From Gammaproteobacteria bacterium (GTDB lineage Bacteria; Pseudomonadota; Gammaproteobacteria; Thiohalospirales; Thiohalospiraceae): a stretch of DNA of 32,884 nucleotides. This document shows, piece after piece, positions 8,226 to 18,992 of the stretch (position 1 is its first letter; each line of letters begins with the position of its first letter). The DNA lies in NCBI GenBank assembly GCA_024277575.1, contig JAJRUX010000096.1, forward strand, positions 1 to 32,884, read 5' to 3'. The notes beneath the pieces were generated by a model, which was not told the origin of the DNA, made no database searches, and worked only from the letters and a program-made list of their open reading frames with translations. The translations under genes were made by a program, and so were the position numbers.

Positions 8226-11200
8226 CTATCCGGAACTATACCCCAGATTCGGCGCCAGCCACTGCTCTGCCTGCGCTACAGTCATGTTTTTGCGTCTGGC
8301 GTAGTCCTCTACCTGATCCCGGTTGATTTTCCCTACGGTAAAATATTTTGATTGCGGGTGGGAAAAACAGAATCCGCTTACTGCCGCGGTAGGCCACATG
8401 GCAAAGTGTTCGGTCAGTGAAATACCGCTTTTTTTCTCTACATCCAGCAGCTTCCACAAGATCCCCTTTTCTGTATGCTCCGGACAGGCGGGATAGCCGG
8501 GCGCGGGACGAATTCCCTGGTATTTCTCCTCGATAAGGGCATCGTTATCAAGCTGCTCCTCTGCCGCATACGCCCAGATCTCCTTGCGGATTTGTTCGTG
8601 CAGCAGTTCAGCAAATGCCTCTGCCAGCCGGTCTGCAAGTGCTTTCAGAAGAATGGCGTTGTAGTCATCATGCCTTGCCTCGAACTCGGCCACCTTTTCA
8701 TCAACACCGTGCCCGGTGGTAACGGCAAACAGTCCCAGCCAGTCCGCCTTGCCGGACTCTCGGGGAGCAACAAAATCCGCCAGGCACAGGTTGGCCCGGC
8801 CCGGTGGTTTCTCCTGTTGCTGACGCAGAAAGTGGAAGGTCGCCACTGTCTGATCCCGTGACTCGTCAGCGTAGATCACCACATCATCGTCGTGAATCGT
8901 ATTGGCCGGAAAAACAGCAGCCACACCGCTGGCCCGAAGCCATTTTTCATCGATGATGCGCTTGAGCATCGCCTGCGCATCGTCAAACAGTTTGCGCGCC
9001 TCCTCTCCCTGCTTCTCGTCCTGCAGAATCTTCGGGTAGATCCCGCGCAGTTCCCAGGCGTAGAAGAAGGGTGTCCAGTCGATATACCTTGCTATCTCCT
9101 GCAAATCAAAGTCATTGAACAGATGCACTCCCGGCTGCCCGGGTTCAGGTGGTTGATACTCCTGCCAGTCGATTTTTTCCTTGTTGGCGCGGGCCTTGTC
9201 GAGGGTAAGCCATTTGGTCTGGGCACTGCGATTGGCATGTTGCTCACGCACCTGCTGGTAATCCTTTTTCAGCGTGGCAACAAACTCGCTTTTCAGATCA
9301 TCGGAGATCAGGCTCTGCACCACGCCTACCGCTCTTGAGGCATCTTTCACCCAGACAACCGGCCCGGTGTAACCCGGATCGATTTTTACGGCAGTATGGG
9401 CGCGGGAGGTGGTGGCGCCGCCAATAATCAGCGGGATGTCAAAACCTTCCCGCTGCATCTCCCTGGCAATATAGGCCATCTCTTCGAGCGAGGGGGTGAT
9501 GAGGCCGGAAAGACCGATGACATCGACATCATGCTCCCGCGCCTTCTCCAGGATGGTGGCCGCGGGAACCATCACTCCCAGATCGATCACCTCAAAATTG
9601 TTGCACTGCAACACCACGCCGACGATATTTTTTCCGATGTCATGCACATCCCCCTTTACCGTCGCCATCAGAACCTTGGCCGCCGCCTCGGTATCTCCCT
9701 CCTTTTCCGCCTCGATATAGGGGATTAGCCATGCCACTGCCTTTTTCATCACCCGGGCGCTCTTGACCACCTGGGGCAGAAACATTTTTCCTTCACCAAA
9801 CAGGTCGCCGACGATATTCATGCCCTGCATCAACGGCCCTTCAATCACATGAATCGGGCGATCAGATTGCAGACGCGCCTCTTCCGTGTCCTGTTCGACG
9901 TATTGATCGACACCCTTGACAAGTGCATGTTCCAGCCGCTTCTCCACCGGCCATTCACGCCATGCCAGATCCTCTTTCTTCTCGGCGCTGCCACCATCAC
10001 CGCGGTATTTGTCGGCAATATCCAGCAGTCTTTCGGTTGCATCGGGGCGGCGGTTGAGCACCACATCCTCTACCCGTTCACGCAGCTCTTCGGGGAGATC
10101 ATCGTAGACCGCCAGTTGCGCCGCGTTGACGATGCCCATATCCATACCGGCCTTGATGGCGTGGTAGAGAAAGACCGAGTGGATCGCCTCGCGCACCGGA
10201 TTGTTGCCGCGGAAGGAGAAGGAGACATTGGACACCCCGCCGGAAACCAGCGCATGGGGCAGAGTCTGTTTTATATCGCGGGTGGCTTCGATAAAATCCA
10301 CTGCATAATTGTTGTGCTCCTCGATACCGGTGGCAACAGCGAAGATATTGGGATCGAAAATGATGTCTTCCGCCGGAAAACCAGCCTCTTCGGTAAGAAT
10401 CCGGTAGGAGTTGGTGCAGATCTCCAGCTTGCGCTCGCGGGTATCCGCCTGGCCCTCCTCGTCGAAGGCCATCACCACCACTGCTGCCCCGTACTGACGC
10501 ACCTTTCTGGCATGTTCGATAAAGGGCTGCTTCCCCTCTTTCAGCGAGATGGAGTTGACAATCCCCTTGCCCTGGATGCATTTGAGACCCGCTTCAATAA
10601 TGTTCCACTTGGAGGAGTCAACCATCACCGGGACTCTGGCGATATCCGGTTCCGATGCGATCAGGTTGAGAAAGGTGGTCATCGCCTTTTCGCCATCGAG
10701 CATCGCCTCATCCATGTTGATGTCGATGATCTGGGCACCGTTCTCCACCTGTTCACGGCATACATCCAGCGCCTCGTCATACTGCTCTTCCAGAATGAGG
10801 CGCTTGAAGCGGGCGGAGCCGGTCACGTTGGCACGCTCCCCCACATTGACGAACAGCGAGTCAGGGCCGATGTTGAACGGCTCCAGACCGGACAGCCGGC
10901 ACTGTTTTTCAATCCCGGGCAGCGCCCTGGGGGGATGTTTGCCCACCGCTTCGGCAATCGCCTGGATATGGGCGGGCGAGGTACCGCAGCAACCACCGAT
11001 AATATTCAGAAAACCGCTGGCCGCCCACGGCTCAATCTCGGCTGCCATCTGTTCGGGAGACTCGTCATACTCGCCGAACTCATTGGGCAGACCGGCATTG
11101 GGGTGGGCGCTGACGAAAGTCTCAGAGACGCGGGACAGCTCTTCCACATATTGACGCAGCTCGTTCGCCCCCAGCGCGCAGTTGAGACCGATGCTGAGCG

Positions 11201-11906
11201 GCTTGACATGGCGCAGGGAGTTGTAAAACGCCTCGGTGGTCTGGCCGGACAGTGTCCGGCCACTGGCATCGGTAATGGTGCCGGAGATCATGATGGGCAG
11301 GGTAACGCCGTGCCGTTCAAAATACTGCTCAATGGCAAACAGGGCCGCCTTGGCGTTGAGGGTGTCGAATACCGTCTCTACCAGCAGCAGATCGGCGCCC
11401 CCCTCCACCAGGCCGTGTATCGCCTCGTCATAGGCGCTGACCAGCTCGTCGAAGGTAACGTTACGGAAACCGGGATTGTTCACATCCGGCGAGATGGAAC
11501 AGGTGCGCCCCGTCGGCCCCAGCACGCCGGCCACAAAACGGGGGCGATCCGGATTTTTGGCCGTTACCGCATCGGCAGCCTCCCGCGCAACCCTGGCCGC
11601 AGCCCGGTTCAGCTCATCAACCAGAGACTCCATCCGGTAATCGGCCATGGAGATGGAGGTGGCGTTGAAGGTGTTGGTTTCGATAATGTCCGCACCGGCC
11701 TCAAGGTAGGCAGTGTGAATATCACGAATGATATCCGGCTGGGTCAGCACCAGCAGATCGTTATTGCCTTTCACCTCTGTCGGATGGTCGGCAAAACGCT
11801 CCCCCCGGTAATCCGCCTCATCCAGATTGTAACCCTGGATCATGGTGCCCATGGCACCGTCCAGTATGAGTATTCGCTGCTTGAGCAGCCCGGTTATATT
11901 TTTCAT
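8226..11906 (-). CDS. metH: Cobalamin-dependent methionine synthase
   Basis: [12 protein letters not shown]-terminus (start at 11906 preferred over 11987), GGCCGTSP zinc site, B12-binding motif [11 protein letters not shown]-terminal activation domain. Confidence 0.97.
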   Translation of the reverse strand: MKNITGLLKQRILILDGAMGTMIQGYNLDEADYRGERFADHPTEVKGNNDLLVLTQPDIIRDIHTAYLEAGADIIETNTFNATSISMADYRMESLVDELNRAAARVAREAADAVTAKNPDRPRFVAGVLGPTGRTCSISPDVNNPGFRNVTFDELVSAYDEAIHGLVEGGADLLLVETVFDTLNAKAALFAIEQYFERHGVTLPIMISGTITDASGRTLSGQTTEAFYNSLRHVKPLSIGLNCALGANELRQYVEELSRVSETFVSAHPNAGLPNEFGEYDESPEQMAAEIEPWAASGFLNIIGGCCGTSPAHIQAIAEAVGKHPPRALPGIEKQCRLSGLEPFNIGPDSLFVNVGERANVTGSARFKRLILEEQYDEALDVCREQVENGAQIIDINMDEAMLDGEKAMTTFLNLIASEPDIARVPVMVDSSKWNIIEAGLKCIQGKGIVNSISLKEGKQPFIEHARKVRQYGAAVVVMAFDEEGQADTRERKLEICTNSYRILTEEAGFPAEDIIFDPNIFAVATGIEEHNNYAVDFIEATRDIKQTLPHALVSGGVSNVSFSFRGNNPVREAIHSVFLYHAIKAGMDMGIVNAAQLAVYDDLPEELRERVEDVVLNRRPDATERLLDIADKYRGDGGSAEKKEDLAWREWPVEKRLEHALVKGVDQYVEQDTEEARLQSDRPIHVIEGPLMQGMNIVGDLFGEGKMFLPQVVKSARVMKKAVAWLIPYIEAEKEGDTEAAAKVLMATVKGDVHDIGKNIVGVVLQCNNFEVIDLGVMVPAATILEKAREHDVDVIGLSGLITPSLEEMAYIAREMQREGFDIPLIIGGATTSRAHTAVKIDPGYTGPVVWVKDASRAVGVVQSLISDDLKSEFVATLKKDYQQVREQHANRSAQTKWLTLDKARANKEKIDWQEYQPPEPGQPGVHLFNDFDLQEIARYIDWTPFFYAWELRGIYPKILQDEKQGEEARKLFDDAQAMLKRIIDEKWLRASGVAAVFPANTIHDDDVVIYADESRDQTVATFHFLRQQQEKPPGRANLCLADFVAPRESGKADWLGLFAVTTGHGVDEKVAEFEARHDDYNAILLKALADRLAEAFAELLHEQIRKEIWAYAAEEQLDNDALIEEKYQGIRPAPGYPACPEHTEKGILWKLLDVEKKSGISLTEHFAMWPTAAVSGFCFSHPQSKYFTVGKINRDQVEDYARRKNMTVAQAEQWLAPNLGYSSG

Positions 11907-11949
11907 CAGGGCATTATGCCGTATCGAACAAACAGGATAAACTGGCAGC

Positions 11950-12861
11950 ATGGCGGAATCCGTTATTTCCAGACAGGCTGTACGCACCTTTTTTGCCAGG
12001 GGAACACTGCGGCTGTTCGCGCTGCTGCCGCTGCCGGTAACTCATGTGGCAGGCACCCTGTTAGGCTGGCTGGCCTGGAGACTGCCAACACGGGCCAAAC
12101 GGATCACGCTACGCAACCTGGAGCGCTGCTATCCCGAACTCTCCTCCCGCGAACAAAACAGACTGGCGCGAAACAGTCTGGTTGAAACCGGAAAAACGGC
12201 CGCTGAAACGGGACCACTCTGGTTGTGGCCGGAGCAGCGTATTCAACGGCTGATCCGCCAGGTCAGCGGCGAGCAGCATCTGCACGATGCACTGAACAGG
12301 GGCAAAGGGGTTATTCTGGCCATCCCCCACCTGGGCGCCTGGGAGATGGTTGGCCTGTACTGCTCGCTGAACCATCCCGTCACTTCACTGTACCGCCCGC
12401 CCCGGCTGCAGGGGATGGACGCCATGATACGCCAGAGCCGGGAGCGGTTCGGAGCCAGTCTGGTTCCGACTGATGCGGGCGGGGTGCGCGCACTCTACAA
12501 AACCCTGGGGCGGGGTGAAATCGTCTGCATCCTCCCCGACCAGGTTCCCTCTGCCGGCCAGGGAATTTTCGCCCCCTTCTTTGCCATCAGCGCAAACACC
12601 ATGACGCTGCTGTCACGCCTGGGCTGGAAGTTCGGCAGCGAAATTGTATTCTGTTATGCCGAACGCCTCTCCCGCGGACGCGGTTTCCATATCCACTTCC
12701 TACCCGCACCGGAACAGATCCACGATGCCGATCCGTTACGCTCGGCAACCGCCCTCAATCAGGGAGTGGAACAGTGTGTGCGTGCCCTGCCGGAACAGTA
12801 CCAGTGGAGTTACAAACGCTTCCGCAGCCGTCCGCCGGGAGAGTCTGGATTCTACAAATAA
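11950..12861 (+). CDS. Lysophospholipid/lipid A acyltransferase family protein (LpxL/LpxM-like)
   Basis: 303 aa; HLGAWEM (HX4E catalytic motif), [25 protein letters not shown] typical of the family. Confidence 0.88.
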   Translation: MAESVISRQAVRTFFARGTLRLFALLPLPVTHVAGTLLGWLAWRLPTRAKRITLRNLERCYPELSSREQNRLARNSLVETGKTAAETGPLWLWPEQRIQRLIRQVSGEQHLHDALNRGKGVILAIPHLGAWEMVGLYCSLNHPVTSLYRPPRLQGMDAMIRQSRERFGASLVPTDAGGVRALYKTLGRGEIVCILPDQVPSAGQGIFAPFFAISANTMTLLSRLGWKFGSEIVFCYAERLSRGRGFHIHFLPAPEQIHDADPLRSATALNQGVEQCVRALPEQYQWSYKRFRSRPPGESGFYK

Positions 12862-13799
12862 GGGGAGGAAACCCCATCAGGACGGGTCTTGAACAACCGC
12901 AGTGACCACATGTACTGTTCCGGCTGCTGGCGGATCATCCTTTCCAGCTCAGCATTCATGCGCACCGTATCAGCCGCAATATCCCCGGAAGGAAAATTTT
13001 TCAGCGGCGCAGACAACGATACTCGATAACGCCCCTGTTCCGGAAGATACCAGGTCATGCACGGCACCACCGCTGCACCCGAAAGACGCGCCAGCTTGCC
13101 AAGTGCTGTGATGGTCGCGGTCGGCACACCAAAAAAGGGCACAAAAATCCAGTCGCCTCCCTTTACATGGGTCAGATCCTCATCGGGAAGATAGTAGAAT
13201 GCCTGCCCCTGGCGCAGTGCTCGCACCACAGGTCTCAAACCCTCCTTGCGCAAGTAGAGCCGCCCCCGGTACCGGGTACGGCCACGGCTCATCAACCACT
13301 CAATCACCGGATTGCGTACTGGTTTGATAAGACCAACAGTGGCAAACTGACGGGTAATGGCCGTAGCACCAAAGTCGAGTGCAATGCTGTGGCCAGTAAG
13401 CAGGATTACCGGCCTCCCCTCTTCCTGGCAGCGCTGCAGATACTCCATCCCCTCGATGGAGACCATCTGTTCCAGCCGTTCAGTCCTCCCCCACCACAGG
13501 ACACCGTAATCCAGCGAACTCTGGGCCAGACGACGGAAATAGTCACGCGCCATCTGTTCCCGTTGTGCTGCATCGAACTCAGGAAAACAGAGCTCAAGGT
13601 TAACCAATACAATATGGCGGCGACGTGCATTCATTCGATAGATCAGATCACCAATCCGGCGTCCCAAACCGGCACGCATCCGCCATGGCAAAACACTCAA
13701 CAATCCATACAGCCCCAGACCCAGCCAAGTGGGCCAGTAGCGTGGCGCCAGCAATGCAGGGGAGAAGTGCGGGCGATAGCTGTTATCCTTTTTCGTCAA
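12852..13799 (-). CDS. Lipid A biosynthesis acyltransferase, LpxL/HtrB-like
   Basis: 315 aa; HFSPALLAPRYWPTWLGLGLYGLLSVLPW N-terminus, GHSIALD (HX4D), YYLPDEDLT, VPFFGVPTATITALGKLARLSGA. Confidence 0.9.
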   Translation of the reverse strand: MTKKDNSYRPHFSPALLAPRYWPTWLGLGLYGLLSVLPWRMRAGLGRRIGDLIYRMNARRRHIVLVNLELCFPEFDAAQREQMARDYFRRLAQSSLDYGVLWWGRTERLEQMVSIEGMEYLQRCQEEGRPVILLTGHSIALDFGATAITRQFATVGLIKPVRNPVIEWLMSRGRTRYRGRLYLRKEGLRPVVRALRQGQAFYYLPDEDLTHVKGGDWIFVPFFGVPTATITALGKLARLSGAAVVPCMTWYLPEQGRYRVSLSAPLKNFPSGDIAADTVRMNAELERMIRQQPEQYMWSLRLFKTRPDGVSSPYL

Positions 13800-14680
13800 C
13801 GCAGTTCACTCAACAGCCGCTCCATCATCTGCTCCGCCTGACGCAGATATCCGCTACCAAACAGATTCAGATGATTGAGAATATGGTAGAGATTATACAG
13901 ATCGCGACGCACGGGATACCCGTCATCAAGCGGCCACTCTTCATTATAGGCCGCATAAAAGCGGGTTGGGAAACCACCAAACAGCTCAGTCATGGCAATA
14001 TCCGTTTCCCGATCGCCAAAGTAAACTGCAGGGTCAAAGATTACCGGCTGACCATAACGGGTCACTGCCTGATTCCCCGACCAAAGGTCACCATGCAGCA
14101 GGGAGGCAGGTGGCATATAACTGGAGAACAGCGCAGGAAAGAGTTGCAAAAGCAGCTCCCCCTTTCGTTGCAGACTCCCACCATAACCATTTTCTTCTGC
14201 CAGTTGCAGCTGATAACCCAAACGCTGTTCGCGCCAGAACTCCGGCCAATCGCTGCCGGGGATATTAATCTGGGGAGTGGAGCCAATGGTGTTGTCTCTC
14301 GACCATCCGTAATCGGATCGGGTGTGACGATGCATCCGGGCCAACTCATGACCCAGACGTTGTGAAGCATCTCCTGCCCTGAAGAAAAGATACTCCAGCA
14401 CCAGAAAGGCACGATTCTCCACCGAACCAAAGCAGACTGGAGCCGGGACAGCCACCGTACCGGTATCGATTATCTCCTGCAGACCTGCAGCTTCGGCGAC
14501 AAACATCTCCTCATTGCAGGAGCTATTTGTTTTTACAAAAAAGCACCGCCCGCCTGTCCCATCGAGCCGCCATGCTTCGTTAATGCAGCCACCGGTAACA
14601 GCTGAACGCTGTGCAACAATAAACGGAACCCCTGTCGCCTCGCTGATCTGTTGCGAAATTTGCCGCCAAATCATTACCAC
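13796..14680 (-). CDS. Fructosamine/ketosamine-3-kinase family protein
   Basis: 294 aa; FFVKTNS, LLHGDLWSGNQAVTRYGQPVIFDPAVYFGDRETDIAMTELFGGF (aminoglycoside-phosphotransferase-like fold, FN3K family). 4-nt overlap with the downstream acyltransferase. Confidence 0.88.
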   Translation of the reverse strand: MVMIWRQISQQISEATGVPFIVAQRSAVTGGCINEAWRLDGTGGRCFFVKTNSSCNEEMFVAEAAGLQEIIDTGTVAVPAPVCFGSVENRAFLVLEYLFFRAGDASQRLGHELARMHRHTRSDYGWSRDNTIGSTPQINIPGSDWPEFWREQRLGYQLQLAEENGYGGSLQRKGELLLQLFPALFSSYMPPASLLHGDLWSGNQAVTRYGQPVIFDPAVYFGDRETDIAMTELFGGFPTRFYAAYNEEWPLDDGYPVRRDLYNLYHILNHLNLFGSGYLRQAEQMMERLLSELR

Positions 14681-14748
14681 GATACCGCCATCCGGAATCC
14701 CAACGACTGTCTATATGCCGTAAATCCCGGGTAAACGGTAATACCGTA

Positions 14749-16209
14749 TCAGCGCCGGCTGCCGGAGGTCACCTGCAAACTGGGCGGCATCCGCTTGACC
14801 GACAAGTTGTCCCGAACAAAGGTCCGATAGGGCAGCTCACCAACGTAGCGAACCATCGCCAGGTAGGTCACAGCAAAGGTCAACAGGGTGCTGGCAAAAT
14901 AGCCGGCACCGTAGAAAGGAAAGCCCATATTCAAGCTGACAAAGGTAAATACAATATTGGTAACAAGAAACAACCCCTGCAACGCCAGAACCAGACGGCG
15001 GAAATCAAAGTAGGTAAGAATAATAAACTGCATTACCAACAACACATGGAAAAAAGCACCCAGCACCCCGAACCGGAACATCCCAATCTGGGTGTAACTG
15101 AAACCGATCAACTCATACAACCGCGGCGACAGCAGCAACAGTACAATAACAATACACCCCTGTAATACGATCATGCTGCGCAGCCCGCTAGTCAGGCTCG
15201 CCGTTATTCGGGTCAGATTTTGTTGAATTCGTTCAAAATTAACGTGTTTCTGGATATCCCGATAGAACCGCAGGTACTGCATGAAAAAGTTGGTTTCCAC
15301 GCTTATCACAAACATCGCCAGACCCGGAATAATCGAGAGATAAGCAAGAAACATGGCAGCATCATAGTCAGGATATGATGGCATACCGGGGATGATCATC
15401 TCCCGCTCCGGTGCATACAGCCACATAATCCACTTGTCCACCCAGATTGCCAGATTATAAAACAGACCGGCCAGCGCCAACTCCCAGTAACGGCGGAAAT
15501 AGCGGACAAAACCAAATGGCTCCCGCGCATCTGCCGTGTACTCGGAGAATATATAGGCAATCAACCCGAACATTATTACTGCAAGTCCGATGGAAAAACC
15601 CATCAACATCCCTGCCAGGGAATAATTGCCGGCAAACAGCCAGGCAAGCAACAGTGACAGTATCAAACCCACCAGGAATGTTGTGGAAATAACATGATAG
15701 GCCTTCAGCGCAGTAAGATATACCGCGACCACCCATAATCCCGCAACCAGAAAATAGTTAACCATCGCGGCCACACGAATAATCGGTTCAAGCTCTACGT
15801 ACCAAAGATAAAACACGGCAACAAGCGGAAACTGGGTCAGAAATACCAGCACTACCGAACCAAGCAGCATCCCCGGCACTTTATTGAGCGCAGCTCCGCC
15901 GGAGCGCTTTCTATCAGAAGATTCATCTCCTGCACTGAAAACGAGATCTGCCAGATAGCGCGTCACAACCATGAAAACAGGCGCGGTAAATGCCAGCGAA
16001 AAAGCAAAGTTATAAATAACGATCAGTCGGAATTCGGCAATGGTCTGGTAACCGGCAACGTCGCTTATCCATATAATCAAGAAAAGTGAAACAATGGTCA
16101 GTATCCATGGACCCGCCGTTACCCAGGTTGAATAGAAGAATCCTGTGATAATACCTAGCAGATCGTCCCGCTGAACCAACTTGCGTAAATTGAACCCAAC
16201 ACCGGCCAT
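14749..16209 (-). CDS. pelG: Pel polysaccharide inner-membrane transport protein PelG
   Basis: 486 aa multi-TM protein beginning MAGVGFNLRKLVQRDDLLGIITGFFYSTWVTAGPWILTI; next to pelF with 1-nt overlap. Confidence 0.92.
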   Translation of the reverse strand: MAGVGFNLRKLVQRDDLLGIITGFFYSTWVTAGPWILTIVSLFLIIWISDVAGYQTIAEFRLIVIYNFAFSLAFTAPVFMVVTRYLADLVFSAGDESSDRKRSGGAALNKVPGMLLGSVVLVFLTQFPLVAVFYLWYVELEPIIRVAAMVNYFLVAGLWVVAVYLTALKAYHVISTTFLVGLILSLLLAWLFAGNYSLAGMLMGFSIGLAVIMFGLIAYIFSEYTADAREPFGFVRYFRRYWELALAGLFYNLAIWVDKWIMWLYAPEREMIIPGMPSYPDYDAAMFLAYLSIIPGLAMFVISVETNFFMQYLRFYRDIQKHVNFERIQQNLTRITASLTSGLRSMIVLQGCIVIVLLLLSPRLYELIGFSYTQIGMFRFGVLGAFFHVLLVMQFIILTYFDFRRLVLALQGLFLVTNIVFTFVSLNMGFPFYGAGYFASTLLTFAVTYLAMVRYVGELPYRTFVRDNLSVKRMPPSLQVTSGSRR

Positions 16210-17726
16210 CAGCTTGCTTCCTCAAGAGCTGTATCATCAACAGATTGGTGACGATAACGTTCATAAAGTTCTCGGTAAGTCCGATCGAAATCGGATTTGT
16301 TGTAATAACGGCGTATTCGTTCACGGATACCATCACTGCCACTCTGGTACCAATGCTGGTCGGTAAGCAACCGTTCTACCGCCTGCGCCGTTGCAGCAGG
16401 ATTGGATAATGGCGTAACAGCGCCACCATGGGGCGGTGGATGAGTATCATGATGATCAGACAGCAGGATCTCCCGACAGGCACCGACGTTGGTCGCAACT
16501 ACCGGAATACCCGCCGCACCGGCCTCCAGAATAACCAATGGCTGACCCTCACTTATACTGGTCAACACCAGAACATCTATTTTTCCCAGATAATCTTCCA
16601 GCCGCACCTGCCCGGTAAAAGTAATGATTTTTTCCAGACCCATGTGATCCACCATCTCCTGGCATTCCAGAAAGTATTGCTCCTCTTCCTCAATGGATCC
16701 CATCACCAGAGCCTGCAAATCCGGGATGCTTTCCTGCAACGTAGCGCAGGCACGAATGAAGGTCTTTACGTCCTTGATCTGCACCACCCGACCAATGAGC
16801 GCAATAGTCGGCGGGCGGGGACTCTGCTCGCGCGGTATCGCCGCGAAACGGTCAACATCCACCCCGTTGGGAATAACCATCATCTTTCCGCGGTTCGCCC
16901 CATCCATAAGCTGAAACAGCTGATTGCCCTCAAACAGAGTGATAATCTTGTGAGCGGCGCTATAGCAACAGCGTGAGTAAGCGGTAAATGCCTTGACCCA
17001 CATGTCACTCAGCTGATGAGGAAGACGATGCACACTCAAACTATCCTCCTCCATCTCGTGAAACCAGCTCGCAAGGGCAATCTCGATACGTCGTTCGTTG
17101 GTATAGATACCGTGCTCGGTCAGCAGAACCGGGCATCCCGTTTCCAGACCCGCTCTGGCAGCAAACAGCCCGGCATAACCCGTTGAGGGAGAATGATAGA
17201 TCCGCGCCCGCGGCATCTCCGCCAGCAGTACTGAATAAATACCACCAAACAGAGCGCGCCATGACCAGAAATAATCAAGGAAAGAGGTTTCGGGATGGGT
17301 CTTGCCGTACATCCGCACCAGCATCTCCCAGGCATAACGTGAATCCAGCAGCACGTTTGCCCCGATTCTCCCCACATGGGGCGTTAATATTGCCCGCACC
17401 TCATCCAGGTCATCCAGTCCACCATCGGTAAGCAGTCGCAACAGCGGCTCCTCGAGACGCGCCAGTAACTGCTTTTCCCCAGACATCCGGGACTCGCCTT
17501 TTGGAATTCGCTGCAACACGATTTGGGTAGTCGCCAGGACATTATCCGGCAGCTCATACCGATAGGTCAGATCAGCATCAGGGGCTACCAGAAAAACCAG
17601 GTGAAAAGTCAAGTGAGACTGCGCCTTGATAAGCTCATGTGTCCAGGATGACACCCCTCCTGATACAAAGGGATAGCTACCTTCCAGGATGATACAAACA
17701 TCCGCCTGTGCCGTGGTTTTATCCAT
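16209..17726 (-). CDS. pelF: Pel glycosyltransferase PelF (GT4-type)
   Basis: 505 aa; VCIILEGSYPFVSGGVSSWTHELIKAQ, LIGRVVQIKDVKTFIRA, TSISEGQPLVILEAGAAGIPVVATNVGACREIL. Confidence 0.95.
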   Translation of the reverse strand: MDKTTAQADVCIILEGSYPFVSGGVSSWTHELIKAQSHLTFHLVFLVAPDADLTYRYELPDNVLATTQIVLQRIPKGESRMSGEKQLLARLEEPLLRLLTDGGLDDLDEVRAILTPHVGRIGANVLLDSRYAWEMLVRMYGKTHPETSFLDYFWSWRALFGGIYSVLLAEMPRARIYHSPSTGYAGLFAARAGLETGCPVLLTEHGIYTNERRIEIALASWFHEMEEDSLSVHRLPHQLSDMWVKAFTAYSRCCYSAAHKIITLFEGNQLFQLMDGANRGKMMVIPNGVDVDRFAAIPREQSPRPPTIALIGRVVQIKDVKTFIRACATLQESIPDLQALVMGSIEEEEQYFLECQEMVDHMGLEKIITFTGQVRLEDYLGKIDVLVLTSISEGQPLVILEAGAAGIPVVATNVGACREILLSDHHDTHPPPHGGAVTPLSNPAATAQAVERLLTDQHWYQSGSDGIRERIRRYYNKSDFDRTYRELYERYRHQSVDDTALEEAS

Positions 17727-17818
17727 ATTCTGTCCCTCAAATACTCCGACAATTTTTCATGACGGATTTATTAACTCGGCGCTGCAACGTGATCGGATTC
17801 GCAAAGCGCTGAACCTCA

Positions 17819-18931
17819 TCAACTTGACGAGGCGCTTCGCCCCAGCCACATCTGAATTGCATCAGCAATTCGTGGCCGCTGTTTGCCTGGCCCGTCAATA
17901 AAAGAGTTCCCGTGTTCACGCAAAAGTTTACGCAGCTCCTGGTAGTGCCCCAATTTGTACAAACATTCGGCATACCAGAGCATGAGTTGCGGCTCACCGT
18001 TTCGAAACTGCAACGTTTGACGCAACCGCTCAGCCGCCTCTTCCACCTCGCCCGTCCGTATCAACAGGCGACCCAGCCCTAGGGTCGCAGGATAGTTTTC
18101 CGGTTGCAATCTGATTATTTCACGATAAATCTGTTTGGCTTTCTCCAGGTTCACTTCCTCACGATCCCGCTCCAGCAAACCGGTAAAGGCGTAATCATCG
18201 TATAGCCTCGCCTGCCGAAGCAGTGTATCGATATCATCCGGAGCATTGGCAACGGCTCTATCCACCAGCATGGCTTTTTCCAGGAACTCGTTTTCTATCC
18301 GGGCTATTGACGAAGCAGCCATAACCCGAATCGAGTTGTCCGGATCCAGCAGGGCACTACGCAGGGCTGGGGCAAACTCAGGGCGAAAATGTTTACTCAT
18401 CAGCACAATGGCATCCCGCTTTTGCTGCAGGGTGCCATTGGCAAGAATATCTCTAAAGGAATCGGGAGCAGAAACTCCACCCAAGGCGCTGTGGACTTCA
18501 AGAAAATCGGCCAGTTCGGCAACTTCATCCCGTTGCTCTTTTGGAAACAGGCCGGTATACCAATCTTCAAAGCTTGTGGTCGTCCGTCGGTACCAGGCAT
18601 ACAGTGCAATAGTGAGTAGCGTCCCCATGACACCTATCGGACCAAACGCCGCCGTCGCAACCAGAAACAGATACACCGTGCGACGCTTTACCCCTCCCGG
18701 GCAATGAAACAGTTTCTGCTGCCAGAAAAGCAGTAGTGCCACCAGCAGAATGTGCAGTACAGCAGCCCACCCTATAGACAAAACATCCGCCGCCGTACCG
18801 TACAGGAGCATCAGCTCCAGCACCAACGTAATCAGCAACACGACAGCAAACTGAATACGGCAACCGGATGAGGTTTTGCGCCCCTTCACTGGTTGCTGGA
18901 TATATTTACTGCTTATTGTTGGGGCAGTCAT
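17819..18931 (-). CDS. pelE: PelE-like inner-membrane protein with cytoplasmic TPR/HEAT-like helices
   Basis: 370 aa; N-terminal TM helices, then helical repeats (AKQIYREIIRLQPENYPATLGLGRLLIRTGEVEEAAERLRQTL); located between pelD and pelF. Confidence 0.82.
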   Translation of the reverse strand: MTAPTISSKYIQQPVKGRKTSSGCRIQFAVVLLITLVLELMLLYGTAADVLSIGWAAVLHILLVALLLFWQQKLFHCPGGVKRRTVYLFLVATAAFGPIGVMGTLLTIALYAWYRRTTTSFEDWYTGLFPKEQRDEVAELADFLEVHSALGGVSAPDSFRDILANGTLQQKRDAIVLMSKHFRPEFAPALRSALLDPDNSIRVMAASSIARIENEFLEKAMLVDRAVANAPDDIDTLLRQARLYDDYAFTGLLERDREEVNLEKAKQIYREIIRLQPENYPATLGLGRLLIRTGEVEEAAERLRQTLQFRNGEPQLMLWYAECLYKLGHYQELRKLLREHGNSFIDGPGKQRPRIADAIQMWLGRSASSS

Positions 18932-18992
18932 AGTTTATACCTGGTGTCATGTCCAATAACAAAATAAACAACTAAGCGGGAGTATGAAGATC

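Noticed and set aside
7808-8304. Short plus-strand ORFs with peptides such as MARPAGLEPATLGLEGRCSIQMSYGRI
   Set aside because: These are translations of tRNA genes on the opposite strand, a common annotation artefact.
11907-11949. Cobalamin riboswitch upstream of metH
   Set aside because: Only 43 bp separate metH from the divergent acyltransferase gene, too short for a cobalamin riboswitch.
9849-12185. 778-aa plus-strand ORF
   Set aside because: Lies antisense to metH, which has unambiguous catalytic motifs; the translation has no recognisable domain and is a typical shadow ORF of a GC-rich gene.
13167-14365. 224-aa and 246-aa plus-strand ORFs
   Set aside because: Antisense to the lpxL-like and fructosamine kinase genes, both with strong motif support.
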